NCBI GenBank assembly: GCA_030704615.1
Contig: CM060732.1
Coordinates: forward strand, 186,001 to 250,000
Direction: 5' to 3'
Origin: Takakia lepidozioides
Taxonomy: Eukaryota; Streptophyta; Takakiopsida; Takakiales; Takakiaceae
DNA: 64,000 bases
Both the position numbers and the translations under genes were made by a program. Positions within the stretch are counted from its first letter, which is position 1. Every line of letters starts with the position of its first letter. Under the pieces are notes generated by a model that did no database searches, was not told the origin of the DNA, and saw nothing but the letters and a program-made list of their open reading frames with translations. Positions 1-11,681 of this stretch are shown here, piece after piece.

Positions 1-1600
1 AGCAAGATAGTCGCACCGAGTCTTCAGGGAGCCGACCGTCACCAACAGCGAACCCCCCAGAAATTTCGCACGTGCGAACTGTAATGCGGCACCCCAATTG
101 AGTCGCAAACCTTTCCCGCCGAATACCCGAAGATGACAGATTTGTGAAGTACTGCACATTTTGGTGTAGACTCTATTGGTTCAATCGTGGCAGAAGGGTC
201 AGCTTCATTCCAATGTTAAGGCATGTAAAACCGCGGAATACTCTATACATGCCAGTATGCGACGTCCTTTTGTTGTGGTATACTGGAATTCTCGTTGCAC
301 GGTCACTCATTTTCATGAGCGGATCTAAAAAACCATGAGCGGAATTGTTACTGGCGACATATCTTCGCCGCATTACAGGATCTGGAACTTCCAAAACAGC
401 AAGGTCAAATAAAAAACTATTATTTTTATACTTTTTAATCTGCCGCATTTCCAAATTTGGAGGAGTCCGCTCATGAAATAATAAACCTCGTGAGCTAGAG
501 GCGGAGACCTCGAGAGACAACGGAGGAGAGAAAGTACTCTGTCCTAAAAACTCGGCTACAGTGCGTCTTTGTGTCAGAGCCCAAGGTAGAGGATGAATTT
601 TTCCACGGAGGGAAAGCGCACCAGCGCCTTAAAATAATGTAAAGGGGTGAAATCTGGCTTGGACCCACCAGTGATTATTTTATTATTTACGCATGCATGT
701 TCTGGACTAATGAATGTAGTGGCAGGGATGAGCTCTCAGCGAGATTCATTCATCCGATAGAGCCGCAGCAGTCCCCGTGGCAAGGAACGGTTCCCGGGTG
801 TTCCTCGGTTCTCATTGGGTTCCCATTGGGTTCCCAAGGGCATCTTTAGGCGCCAAGGAAATCTTTGGATTCCCCACATGATTTCCCATAGGGGAGGTTT
901 TTTTTTTTCTGATTTTCTTAATTTCTTTTATTTTCCAGCATTTCTGATTTGTGAAATTGCTTAAATAGGATAGATGCATGTGGTGCACGTTATAGCCTGA
1001 AGGGTGTTGATTAAACTTATTGAACTTATTGATTTGAGGGGCTTAAAAGCACCTTATTGAACTTGGTAAACCTATTGGATTATGATAGGTATTTTGGCCA
1101 CTCCTTTGCTGAGATAAAGTATTTTAGGCACTGGGGTAGGAAGCGTTGGCCATTCCATCAGAGATGACTTGAACTTAAGCACTTGGTGAAGGAGGGGCAT
1201 TGGGATAGGAAGATTTTCCCTCTTCTTCCTAGGCTCAGCAGGTGCCTTGTGAAGGGATTAAAACATGTCCCGGCTATAGGCGGCTCGGGGACCTAGGCGG
1301 TAGGAATTAGAGAATAAAACACAAAGACTTGGAAGGCAGTTACTGAGTAGATTGTAGGATATCGTAGGACTTAGAAACGCAAACTCGCCCTGTGAATAGA
1401 AGTACGTGATTTCTCTTTGTCGGTAGGACTTAGATAGTGATCATAGCCATCATGTACGACCACGGACCTCCTGCACTAACTGCAGTCGGGTAGGCGGTTC
1501 AGTGAGCCCAACCTACACCGCAACTTACCATGACCCCCCAGCTAGTATGTCGTCACCCTGACCCGCACGCTTAGGGCTCGTCAGCTGGACAGCCAAAATG
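1..1600. other. No recognisable gene
   Basis: I see no gene I can support. A minus-strand open frame at 173-520 (115 codons) matches nothing I know. Positions 64-77 are a perfect palindrome (TTCGCACGTGCGAA), and 82-99 resembles a decayed copy of the AAATGCGG palindrome found at 41-50 kb. Half sites reading GCCGCATT occur near 370 and 440. Confidence 0.4.
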
Positions 1601-1639
1601 ACCAAGGTATCCATCTTGCTAGGAGAGCTGTGATTTGCC

Positions 1640-2690
1640 TCTCTGGATCAAGAATTCCCAGACCCCCTTCAGATTTGGAACGACAGAGCTGGGCCCATGA
1701 AACTAAGGCCCTTGATAGAATTGATGATGGTTGAGCCAGGGCTCCAAATAGAAGCGAAGAACCAAATTGCAGCCAGCAGGATCTGGCTGAGCCTCAGAGC
1801 ACGGCCAGCCAGAGAAAGTCATGTCGAGCTCCAATAAGCGAGGTTCCTGAGGAGCTTCCTTAGCACTTGCTCAAAGAGCTGGTCATTGAAAATGTCATGG
1901 CCAAACTGAAACCCCAGGAGAGTGTGCGCTTGTCCATCCTCTAGCCATCTCAGGCCTAGGTCAGCACCCCAAGGAGGGCAATGCAAAGCATTGGAGTTAG
2001 CAGGGAGCTTTGACAAGAGACCAACAGATTTAGGCTAATATACCTTGAGGCCAGAAGCCAAACAAAAAGTTTTCAGTGCAGAAATAGCCCAATCCACATT
2101 CTGAGCAGAGCTGTTATCAATCAACATCACCGTGTCATCAGCATATATGGAAGTTTTAATCGAGGAGGAAGGAAAAACCCCACGAGAAGGACGATTAAGA
2201 CCAATAAGATCGTCTTTGGAGGACAGAAAATGGCCCAGACAGTCAGCAGCCAGAAGAAAGAGAAACGGGGCATGGGGACAACCCTGCCTGACAGAGCGGT
2301 GAAGTGGGAAGGAGATAGAGATAAGACCATTAACCACAATCTTGCTGGAGGCAGAGTATAAGAGAATCTTCACCTATTCCAGGAAAGGCCCCCCAAAGCC
2401 CGCCTTCAGAAGCACCCTTTCTAGAAAGTCCTAGCTAACATTGTCAAAAGCTTTTTCAAAATCAAGCATTAGAAAGGCCAATGGTTGGGAGTTCTGGAGC
2501 GCCAAATGCAAGGCTTCTTTAGCAAAGAGGATATTGTCGAGGATCATACAACTTTTCACAAAACCTGTTTGTTCAGGTCTGATGATAGCTGGGAGCAGCG
2601 GCAAAATGTGCAGGGCAAGAGCCTTGGCGATTACCTTGTATGTGGAATTGAGCAATGTAATGGGCCGGTCTTCGGGTCCACTGGCCCTCC
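1640..2690 (-). mobile_element. LINE reverse transcriptase remnant
   Basis: Three minus-strand frames read in order as one non-LTR reverse transcriptase. 2431-2655 holds the finger/palm block ending LDFEKAFDNVS. 2035-2373 holds SVRQGCPHAPFLFLLAAD and the catalytic YADD (codons at 2134-2145). 1819-2016, extending to about 1640, holds the C-terminal region. Stops and frame changes separate the blocks and no endonuclease is visible, so this is a dead 5'-truncated copy. The 22.6-23.4 kb fragment is a relative with the same YADD block and a similar GRAL...ILLA.IWFF tail. Confidence 0.85.
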
Positions 2691-2819
2691 CTTAACGGGT
2701 TGTATCCAGTGTCAACTTCCGTGTCTGAATTCATCCGTGCAAACAATGCTTCCGCCCCTGTTACAACTGCAGGCAATTGAAATAACTCATGACGAACCTT
2801 CCAATGTCAGATAACATGC

Positions 2820-4933
2820 AAATCTAGCCAAATATGTGAATGTACTAGAAAATCACATTCTGCCCCAAGAATCCCACTGGAAGGTGCAGGAAGAAATATC
2901 TTCAGACAAAGGTTGTTGCGCCACCTAGTTCAGAGTAACTGTGACAAAGGGATGGAAAAGATGGAAGTTGTAGCTTAAATGGTCCATGGTGATTGTCAAG
3001 ATGATCTACTCAATTTTGCTAGAAATTCACACCTTCAGCTTACCACACATGATTGTTAAAACCCCGTAAATGCACTTGCAGCTACATACATGGTCCTACA
3101 TTGCTAACCCAATATGAAAAGATTCACAATGCAATTGCTGTTGAAGCCTGTTGAAGAGGCTCTCAGAAGTAGTTGCTACCCTCATGAGGTAGGATTTGAA
3201 GTTACTCATGCTCACCTGTGATAAGAGGAATTATGTAGCCCACAGCCTGCATTCCAAGCATCCCAAGCGAGATGTAGGGCATCGACTCGGGATGGCGCTT
3301 GGTTGTATTGGTGACAACTGGGCACCAATACATATCAGCATTAGAGTTAGGGTTGCCACACCAAAAGGGAGTGAGGAAAACTACCTCTTTTCATCTCTGA
3401 GGGACGAAGCTTGTCAAAATAAGCATCCAATGCCTTGAGACCTTGCAAATCCTTGCATTTTTCCTCTGAATGGCCTTTTCCAGAACCCCTAGGGCATTCT
3501 TGGTTCATTTGCAAATTCAGTATTATCTTGCGGTGACTTGCTGGTGGCAAGTAGCATGCAAAGGTTAGATGTTAGAAGTATCCCAGCCGCCACCTCTCGA
3601 CCGAGGTTCGATGTGGTGCAGATCCACCAGTTCCCCATTTTATAATGACTCTCCATAAACTATACACCGGTAATCACACCTGTGTGGTAGACTTCCTCCT
3701 TGTACGGAGATAGAATTATAAGCATTTTGCGCTTCTAATAATAGCTCTGGTCCTCACTTAGGAGGTATGGTCGAACCCTTGTTTCAGGGGTTTGACCATT
3801 ACGGATTTGAGAGTTGTGATGTTGAACAAAAGCTGCTTGTCTGACGCTCCCTAGTCGTTTTTTCCGGTGAGGGGACAAGAAAGTCTATTTTATTAGTAGG
3901 GAGTTTATTGTAAGCCCATCCAAGCATGCTGCACCAGACGTTAGTTCCCTCCCTGCTTGGTTTTATAGTTGCGGCGGATAAAATTTGCACGTAACTAGAC
4001 TGACCTCTGAGGATAAGCTTAAAATATCGTGCAATTATAGCAATGTGGTTCTTCAACGCCACCAACTCGCGCACCCTGATACGCGCCAAACTTTGTGGGC
4101 TAGGTACCTGCTGACACCCTCTCATTCTTTGACTCTGAAATAGGTACAGACACCGAAGGTGGTCCAATTGCCACACCATTCCTTAAGTTGCTTCGGGTGT
4201 TGTGGACCCAATTAATTCTCTCTCGTGTGAGATCGTATCCAGTGCGTTAAGTTCCCTGCGAGCAACCCATCCTTGTGTCTCCCTAATGTTTTCGTCTGTT
4301 CCATCCTTGCTTGTGGTTTGGTCATTAGCCTCCAGCGTTGATGTTGACGGATTACTTTCAGTCTGTACCTCATTCTACTTAAGTACCTGACTTGGAGGTA
4401 GACAACACACAGGATGTAATGCTCTTCCCTAATGGGCTTCCTTGGATAGACATGTTGGAAGGTAACCAGGGGGTGTTTGTCTTTGGCAGCAGCAAGCGTC
4501 GACCTTGGGGCAGAATCTTTGAGTGGAGTGTCTTGAGTGTCTTGAGTGTCTTGTGCAATAATTGGGTTGAGGGCAATTCCAATATTGGCATCAGGGTCTG
4601 GTCACTTCAGAACCAACTTAGGTGTCACTCATCAAAAGCATCACAATCACAAATTGCAAAATGACAAAGACAAGTCGCGATTTGGAGAATAGAGAAAAAT
4701 GGACAATACCATAGAATGAGAGTAAAGCACACAAATTTTTGTAGCACTCAAACATCCACAACCTTGTCAGCTACACTGTGCTTTTGGAATTCAACCTTCA
4801 TGTTGATTTTATTGTCTTTTGAAATGAATGAGATTAAGAGAAACTGGGCTTTTCAGAATGTACTCATAAGATATAGTTTGTCGTAGCCTTGTGGCCATTG
4901 ACCCCGTGCCCAATTTGAAGAGGAACATGGGCC

Positions 4934-4965
<32 letters not shown>

Positions 4966-5560
4966 CTCCGGCCAAAGCCGGCATAACTCAGAGCCACTTC
5001 GACTTGCGGCTACCCCACAGATTTCCCGTTTGAATGTTTGCACTTCCCTGAAATAGTATCCTGAGAAAAGAAGACATGTGTGGGCAAGTTACAAGATGAA
5101 CTCAAAACAGAGATCCCGTGCAAGGGAATGAACCCATTTCTCAAGGCTACTAAAAACAATGCCTCAACCTAAATCTAGCTAGATAAGCTCCACTCTACTT
5201 ATGAAGGTAGTCTCTCTCAGTCAGATGAGCTCAGTACACACCAAGTTTACCCGCATGCCAGATGCAAACAAATAGTGACCAGCCTAAAGATAAATTAACT
5301 GAAAGACTAAACTCCACTGTCCTTGTCATCAGTGGGTATCAGGGGGTCTGTAAAGGACCCAGATGAGTCAGAACTGTATATGTGACCCATCTTGTCAACG
5401 CTTTGTTTTGAGGTAGCGCTGATTCTCTTTGGTAATTGGAGATAAGACAGGGACTCAACCATTTACAGCCAATCCATAGCCCTTGAGCCCCATATATTTG
5501 GACGGACTATTGGTCATTAAACTCATAGTGCGCACCCCTACATCTCGCAATATCTGCATC
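2820..5560. other. Gene-poor stretch with a GA microsatellite
   Basis: No gene is recognisable. Short open frames, for example minus strand 3799-4179 (126 codons), lack any family signature I know. A (GA)n microsatellite lies at about 4935-4962. Confidence 0.4.
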
Positions 5561-5589
5561 ATGCATGCCCCACCCATACATCGAAGCCT

Positions 5590-5820
5590 TGTAAGCTCCG
5601 CGCTTTGAGACTGTGGCAGCCAGCTCGCTCAAGCAATGGCTCGTATTGACAAAGTAGGGAGAAGATTGCTAGTCTACTTGCGCGGCCATGAAGGTCGTGG
5701 CATCGGTCTTGGACACAAGCTCCGAGCTTACAACATGCAAGATGCAGGCCGTGACATTGTGGAGGCAAATGTGGAACTTGGCCATCCAATCGACTCCAGA
5801 GAATATGGCATTGGTGCTCA
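5590..5820 (+). pseudogene. RIBA GTP-cyclohydrolase II exon fragment
   Basis: The reading frame contains [20 protein letters not shown], then [17 protein letters not shown], then [10 protein letters not shown], the conserved core of GTP cyclohydrolase II. This is the riboflavin-pathway enzyme that opens the GTP imidazole ring; in plants it is fused behind DHBP synthase in plastid RIBA proteins. The fragment ends at a plausible donor (CAG|GTATCA). Just upstream, where the family has R-C-D-C-G, the frame reads L-stop-D-C-G, so the first of these zinc-binding cysteines is replaced by TGA. No flanking exons are seen. It lies 22 kb upstream of the other RIBA exons and out of domain order, so it is a separate broken or rearranged copy. 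Confidence 0.85.
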
Positions 5821-5940
5821 GGTATCATGCGGCCATTGGTAGTGAGACAGAGGGAGAAGGGCGGAGAAGAGTTAGCTTTTAGAGTCTGTTGATGTACTGA
5901 TTGTGTTGTGCTGGCTATACCCTTGAGTGAGAGACATCTC

Positions 5941-6519
5941 CTAGTGTACCTCATTGGCGTCTTTGAATTCATTTGCTGCCCAACATTGATCGACATGTGT
6001 TTTGATAGATTGGGTGTGATTGGGGCTGTCTTCAGAGCTGACAGGGACCGTCACTGAAGATTGGGGGCCACTGAATGCCAGTGGGCGATTCCATGTTGCT
6101 GATGGCCAATTGGTGGGGAGGCAGGACCTTTGTAGCTTTGGCAGCACCTGAAATATTGGCATTGTCTTGAAGCAGCATCTAGGGTCCATAGGCCTGCAGT
6201 GTTTCTTTGCTACATGGGCCCTTGTAGAAGAAGGAAGCAGGTTGAGTGCCCAGCTATGGTGCTCCTTGCATTGAGCAGCTGTAGGTTGCTTTAGAGTAAT
6301 CGGGAAGATCCTATTGTTAATCATATTAGGCAGAGCTCTAGGAGCTGGAGAGGACATGTCAATCGGGGGGGGGGGGGATCCAATTTGATTGGCGAGTTTT
6401 GCTTCCTCTTTCCTTCCAGGTAGTCTGCCTTCATCAATTGGCAGCCTGATGTAGCATGGAATTGATATGTCCTCATTGGGCATCATAATATCTATCGTTG
6501 GTAACCCATTTTCCTTCAT
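5941..6519 (-). CDS. Unrecognised 192-codon open frame
   Basis: An open frame of 192 codons with Met at 6519. It contains a short Pro run encoded by a 12-base poly-G/C stretch near 6366, and a Cys-containing C-terminal half. I recognise no domain. An adjoining frame (6559-6909, same strand) overlaps LINE-derived sequence in reverse, which argues against a real gene. I keep it only as a possible exon; it may be chance. Confidence 0.15.
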   Translation of the reverse strand: MKENGLPTIDIMMPNEDISIPCYIRLPIDEGRLPGRKEEAKLANQIGSPPPPIDMSSPAPRALPNMINNRIFPITLKQPTAAQCKEHHSWALNLLPSSTRAHVAKKHCRPMDPRCCFKTMPIFQVLPKLQRSCLPTNWPSATWNRPLAFSGPQSSVTVPVSSEDSPNHTQSIKTHVDQCWAANEFKDANEVH

Positions 6520-6699
6520 TTTTGAAGCAATTGTGACCCCCTTCCAAGCTTCCTCTTGCTACAGATTATCCATGCACATTTCAGGGTCAAAAACAGCAAG
6601 GCGACCCAGATAATAACCAAAAGCATTGCCAATGTTGGAAAGAAAGTATAGGTATTGATCAAGAATTCTTGAGACACTGGCGCCAACTGAAATACCAAA

Positions 6700-6912
6700 T
6701 ACCTTAAGATGATCCACTCTATTTCTTGGAAGAAAGACCATCATGTTAAACATGTCAAGTACTGGCAATATTGTGCAGAAGAGATTTTCAATGAAACAAA
6801 TATTAGGCAGGAAGCACTGAGCATGGTAGATGAAGCTGATTTGGAGGCTGAAGTGGCCAAGAGCAAGTTGGAAGCACATAAAATGTCCTTGCAAAATCAG
6901 GTGAGGCATTAA
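6700..6912 (+). mobile_element. LINE 3' end fragment
   Basis: The frame begins MIHSISWKKDHHVKHVKYWQ and continues to a Met-Ser-rich tail. It aligns with the end of the LINE ORF at 62041-62865 (LIDSISWKQDRPVKQAKSWQ), including the later EA-V-EA-S pattern. It is a short, 5'-truncated remnant of that LINE family on the opposite strand. Confidence 0.6.
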
Positions 6913-6914
6913 AC

Positions 6915-7790
6915 TTTGTCGAGCGGCTTTTACTCACCCATCCCTTCGCTATCCGAGGTGGGAACAAGATAGAAGAGTTGGAAATCTCTAAGCACTCAGC
7001 CCGCTCAGAACAATCAGTCATGACCTACAGCTAGTGTATCATGGGGGTGTTTCCTATTTGTATTCCTTCTCGCATTCATGTTAGGGGAGCCCATATCTTG
7101 CCGTTCATGTTTCCCATCTCAGGCGACCAAGGGAAGATGTTAACATTGAGACCCAAACGATGAGGAATTCAACGCAAGAGCACGAGCAACAGATATTTTG
7201 ATTGGTTACCTTTGAATTAAATACCTTCGGATCTGTGTACTCTCCCCGTTCTTTGACAAGTTAATAAGAACCGGTTACATGAGTATACATCCGGATTAGT
7301 ATCCAGCGGAGATGAGGTCCCACAATCAAAGGTCCTCCCAACTCTGGTGACTACTTGGGTCAGATGAATTCATGAAAGATGTATGCTACTCAAGATGCGC
7401 GTGTATGATTGCACATTCAAGAATATGTTTTCAATTAGAGCATCTCACATGTATTGTTACAGGCAACTAAAGCTAGGGCCATTCATGAGAGGAACATCCA
7501 AGTCACTCGTGTTGACAAAGAATTGTGAATTTTAATTTAGCTTCAAACTCTTAAAGACAGGTTGCCTTGCATCTTTGACCATTGACTACTGATTTTGTTA
7601 GCTAAGATTTTTATTTTATTTTTTTCTATATACATATGATGTAACATTTGCATATGCAATAAATACGTCGTATTCTATGTTATATAACTCCACTGCATAC
7701 AATCTACAATGTGTGCATACAAATTTGTCACATGCATATATAATAAGGGATTTTGTGCATGCATGCACGCAACCTGTGCATATGGAATAG
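6915..7790. other. No recognisable gene
   Basis: AT-rich sequence without a supportable gene. Sequence on the right side leads into the DYW-PPR remnant. Confidence 0.4.
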
Positions 7791-7795
7791 CAACC

Positions 7796-8042
7796 CCCAT
7801 GTGGGGGAGGAGGAAAAAGAAATTTCTCTTTGCCACCACTGTGAGAAGCTGGCCATTGGTTTTGGGCTGATCAGCACGACCCCTAGGACGGCTCTCCATC
7901 TCTTCAAGAATCTTCGAGTGTGTGGCGACTGCCACACCTCCACCAAATTCATCTCAAAGTTGGCCGAGCAATTGTTGTTTGGGACGCTAACCGCTTTCAC
8001 CACTTTGAAGATGGGATTTGTTGTTGTGGTGATTACTGGTGA
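7796..8042 (+). pseudogene. DYW-type PPR protein C-terminal remnant
   Basis: The frame reads VGEEEKEISLCHHCEKLAIG, then [22 protein letters not shown]. After a one-base frameshift it continues [19 protein letters not shown] and a stop at 8040-8042. This is the DYW deaminase domain of plant PPR editing factors: its C-x2-CH zinc-ligand motif (CGDCH) and terminal DYW are present. The HSE motif has become HCE, so the catalytic Ser position is altered. No PPR repeats lie directly upstream. A fossil of an organelle RNA-editing factor. Confidence 0.85.
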
Positions 8043-8371
8043 AATGATGTTTTCTTAATAAGATGCAAGTGTCTTGCTTCATTCATTGATCTGTGTAGCT
8101 ACTCAGACCATCCACTATTTCCTTAGAGTCTTGACCATCATGTACTGCCAGAGAGGGCTGGAGGATCAGATGAGGGTTTGACAGATTCAACAAAAATCAT
8201 TAACGGAGGGTGGCTGAACACTGGGAATTCTACTGCTCACAGTCCCGAATGTGCATTGATTAAGAAATGGGAAGTCCAAAGCACTGGATGGGATGCCTTC
8301 CCTTCCTCACCCGTTCATTCTGTTCCTGTCAACAATGGCTGGGATGCTATCCCTTGTAGAAGAGCGTACCA

Positions 8372-8446
8372 CACGAATCAGGTAGCATGATTTCACCCCA
8401 GAATCATCTGAATGCACTTACCAACTGAGCTACTGACTGTTGGTAA
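8372..8446 (-). repeat. tRNA-derived sequence, possible SINE head
   Basis: On the minus strand the sequence contains GTAGCTCAGTTGGTAAG, a near-perfect tRNA A box, followed about 30 bases on by a weak B box (GGTGAAATCATGC). The arms do not pair well enough for a functional tRNA. More likely a tRNA-derived SINE or a tRNA pseudogene. Confidence 0.45.
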
Positions 8447-8729
8447 GAGCTTTTAATATAACAATGAGTGTGTTTAGCATAAAACATTTTGTGGAGTAAA
8501 ATAAAATAAGTGAAAAAATTAAATGGATTATATTGGTAAAATATAAAAGTATGTATCCAGTTAACCCTTTGTTGTTTACCAGGCTCAGATGGATCCCGCT
8601 AACTTTTGCATATGGCAATAATTTTCAGTCTTTCTTCAAGATCATTTAAAGCATCAGGCCCTACCTCTTCAAACAAAGGAAGACTCCAAGCCACTGGGAG
8701 AGCTAATAGAGAACTGATACATCTGGCAA

Positions 8730-8996
8730 TGAAATGTTTATCATTTTTCTTGCAAAAAATAATAAAATTCAGGATGTATGTATGTAACACCATGGGGATG
8801 ACCCACCCCTTTTGTGAAAATTGAACATTGAAATGCAGAGATAGCTCCGACAGTACTCCATCATTTTTCTTCCAGAAATAAATAAAACATGGGATCTCTC
8901 CATCTAACACTGTGGGGATGACCCACCCTTTTTGTGCAAATTGAACGTAGTTCTCAGAATTCGTCGCTAGTAGTGCGGAGCAACGCAAAGCCCTAG
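8730..8996 (+). mobile_element. Helitron-like 3' end, copy 1
   Basis: The block ends GCGGAGCAACGCAAAGCCCTAG followed by T. A small GC hairpin shortly before CTAG and a T just outside is the usual form of plant Helitron 3' ends. The same end occurs at 21442 and 21697. Upstream, two imperfect copies of a block reading CATGGGGATGACCCACCCC-like sequence precede it. No Rep/helicase coding sequence is present, so this would be a non-autonomous copy. No 5' TC end was located. Confidence 0.45.
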
Positions 8997-9039
8997 TTCT
9001 AGCGACGACCGAAGGTCGGAAGATAGTTTAGCGTAGAGC

Positions 9040-9385
9040 AGGAATAGGGTGCCAAAGTGCCACATTTTCGTCGCCACGTTTCGTTGTCAAATTCTGTCGA
9101 GTCTGCCCGAACTGCCCGCCCGAGAAACGCGAATAGAACTCGTCACGCCAGTTTTTCAAACTGTCCAACCTGCCCGTGTCTTGATTTTCTTGAACCGCAG
9201 GAGGGGTTTCACAGGCCGATCGCGATTCGCAGATGGAGACGTTGGAGACGTTCACAGATTGTAAGTACACAGCAGCAGTTCTTGCACATGGTGGGACAAC
9301 CTCAATCGCAAGGTGTCGCTTTTCTGAATGTGCGATGTGAAGAAGTTTGTCCATCCTGCAAATGTGGGCTCTTAGTACCATGATT
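9040..9385 (+). CDS. Unrecognised open frames
   Basis: Overlapping plus- and minus-strand frames of 70-117 codons lie here, one plus frame ending in a CPSCKCG cluster. Base composition is GC-richer than the neighbours. I recognise no domain and cannot choose a strand; the reading on plus is arbitrary. Confidence 0.12.
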
Positions 9386-9576
9386 TGGTATTGTTCCTGA
9401 TGTTTACAAGGTTCTTGGGAGATTCAGCTTGGTCTTAGCAGGCCGTTTTTCAATCTCTGCCTGCTCAGCTGCACCTTGGTGGTTCTCACAGACCAACCCG
9501 ACATTACCTGTCTACAGACACAAGCAGCACACACAAGAGGTTTTTTTGGGGTGATGGTCGGCCAAATCCTGCATGG

Positions 9577-10225
9577 TTGATGACACAAGGTCATGACAAT
9601 GTGGTGAGGGCACCTTCTTCTTCGACCTATTTCAGCCTATTTTGCCCTTGCATCAGACTCGGCTCTGAGATGCATATTGAATTATGTAAGTTAGCTCGTT
9701 GGGTGGATCTGTGGTGGTTTAGAATGACTTTGACAAGTTACTGCCGATGTGGCAGCAGGAAAATATCCAAAAACAGATAGCAGAGATGAGGAGAAACTTT
9801 GGAGTGAACACTTTTCCGACCGCAGTCAACTGGAAACAGTAGCGGCAGCGGCACAATTGATAGAACGAGGCACTGCTAATGCAGGCACCTTCTTCAACAC
9901 ATATTTCACCCTGTTTTTCCCTCTTATCAGAATCGGCCCTAAATTTCCATGTTGAATTCTGCAAGTTAGCTGGTTGAGTGAACCTTTGATAGTTTGGAGT
10001 GACATTGACATGATACTGCCAATGTGACAACATGAAAGTATCCAGAAACAGGTAACAGAGACGAGGAGAAGCTGTGGAATGAATACTTTTCTGACACCCG
10101 TCAATGGTGGGACAATCGAGGCAAAAAGGTGAATGCCTGTTGGAGGTAACAGAGACGAGGAGAAGCCACAGTATTCAGTAGCAGTTCCATAAAACTCTTT
10201 GCAGCTTCCAGACCCAATGTACATG
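9577..10225. repeat. Dispersed repeat with internal near-duplicate
   Basis: Two imperfect copies of a unit of roughly 270 bases lie in tandem; both contain GAGACGAGGAGAA-like, CACCTTCTTC-like and CAAGTTAGCT-like blocks. The same blocks recur in inverted orientation at about 60640-61030. The internal frames are broken and carry no known domain, so I treat it as a dispersed noncoding repeat. Confidence 0.55.
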
Positions 10226-10589
10226 ACTACTTGTTCCTCTCCTAGATTGAAATAGGCTACTCAAGCTTTGGGTTACCAAAAGGTTGGTTCAAAATGGAGA
10301 CAGTAATCTTGTGAGCTTGGAACAACATCAGGCGACTGCTCACTGTCAGTTCCCTGAGCACCACAACTTGAGAATTTCGAGATAGACAATTCTGCCTTGA
10401 GATGCGTAGCAAGGCAAGGATTTATGCATGATTTGTGTAGAGGCATGGATAGCTGAAGGAGCAGGGATAGAGTGTGGGTCCAGATTCATCCAAGAGGACC
10501 GGACTTCAAGCTCTAGATTACCTATGATTCCCTGTGGATCAATAGCTACAAGAAACCTGCATGGGTAGATGGTCAACTAAAGGCACATT

Positions 10590-11521
10590 TGTTTGCATTT
10601 GGAGTGGGTGTGCAAGCCTGGCAGCCCTGGAAAAGTGGACAAAGGCCCATGGTGACATCGTCAAATCTGGAATTGTACCAGATGTCATTCTAAACACTGC
10701 CCAACGCAGGGTATGCACAGGAGGGGCGCGGGATGGAGGCTTTGGAGACCTATGAGCAAATGATGTGCGAAGGGGTGAAGCACGACTACATCACGTTTGT
10801 GTGTGTTTGCAGTGCGTGTGCAAGCCTGGCAGCTCTGGAAAAGGGCAAAGAGGTCCATGCTTGTACCAGATGTCATCTTGAACACCACCCTGGTTGACAT
10901 GTATGCCAAATGTGGGAACATTGAGGATGTGGAGGGAGTTTTCCACACTATGGCTGAACAAGATTTGGTGTCGTGGAACGCCATACTTGCAGGGTATGCA
11001 CAGCAGGGGCGCGGGATGGAGGCCTTGGAGATCTATGAGCAAATGATGTGCGAAGGGGTGAAGCCCGACCACATCACATTTGTGTGCGTTTGCAAGCCTG
11101 GTAGCCCTGGAAAAGGGCAAAGCGGTGCATGGTTGCATCGCCAAAGCTGGAATTGTACCAGATGTGATTATGAACAATACCCTCGCAGACATGTATGCCA
11201 AATGTGGGAGCATTGAGGATGTGGAGGGAGTGTTCAACAATATGGCTGAACGAGATTTGGTGTCATGGAACGCCATGATTGCAAGATATGCACAGCAGGA
11301 GCACGGGATGGAGGCCTGGGGGAAGGGGTGAAGCCCGACCACATCATGTTTGTGTGTGTTTGCAAGCCTGGTAGCCCTGGAAAAGGCAAAGAGGTGCATG
11401 GTGACATCATCAAAGCTGGAACTGTACCAAATGTCATTGTGGACGCTGCCCTGGTGGACATGTATGTGAAATATGGGTGCAATGAGGATGCAAAGGGAGT
11501 ATTTGACAATATGGCTGAATG
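10590..11521 (+). pseudogene. Tandemly repeated PPR pseudogene
   Basis: Four partial copies of one PPR block follow each other. Their frames contain VLNTTLVDMYAKCGNIEDVE, DLVSWNAMIARYAQQ and [13 protein letters not shown]. Each copy is about 250-300 bases. Stops and frame changes separate them, and no start, E domain or DYW domain follows. PPR repeats bind organellar RNA one repeat per base; this copy cannot make a working protein. Local duplication of a single repeat pair explains the near identity of the blocks. Confidence 0.85.
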
Positions 11522-11681
11522 AAATGTTGGAAAGGGGGCTGTCAAAAACAGACTCACCACAAATGATTGTATCTCCTGAAGATCCACCGCTGCCTTTCCT
11601 GAAAGACAGCCTGAAAAAGTTATTACTGTAACTTTGATGTTATTGAGAAATTGAGTATGACTCCCAAAGTGGGTTTAGCAC

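Noticed and set aside
4809-4997. Small protein with a Leu/Ser run
   Set aside because: The run is the translation of a GA microsatellite.
8372-8446. Functional tRNA gene
   Set aside because: A box is good, but stems do not pair and the B box is poor.
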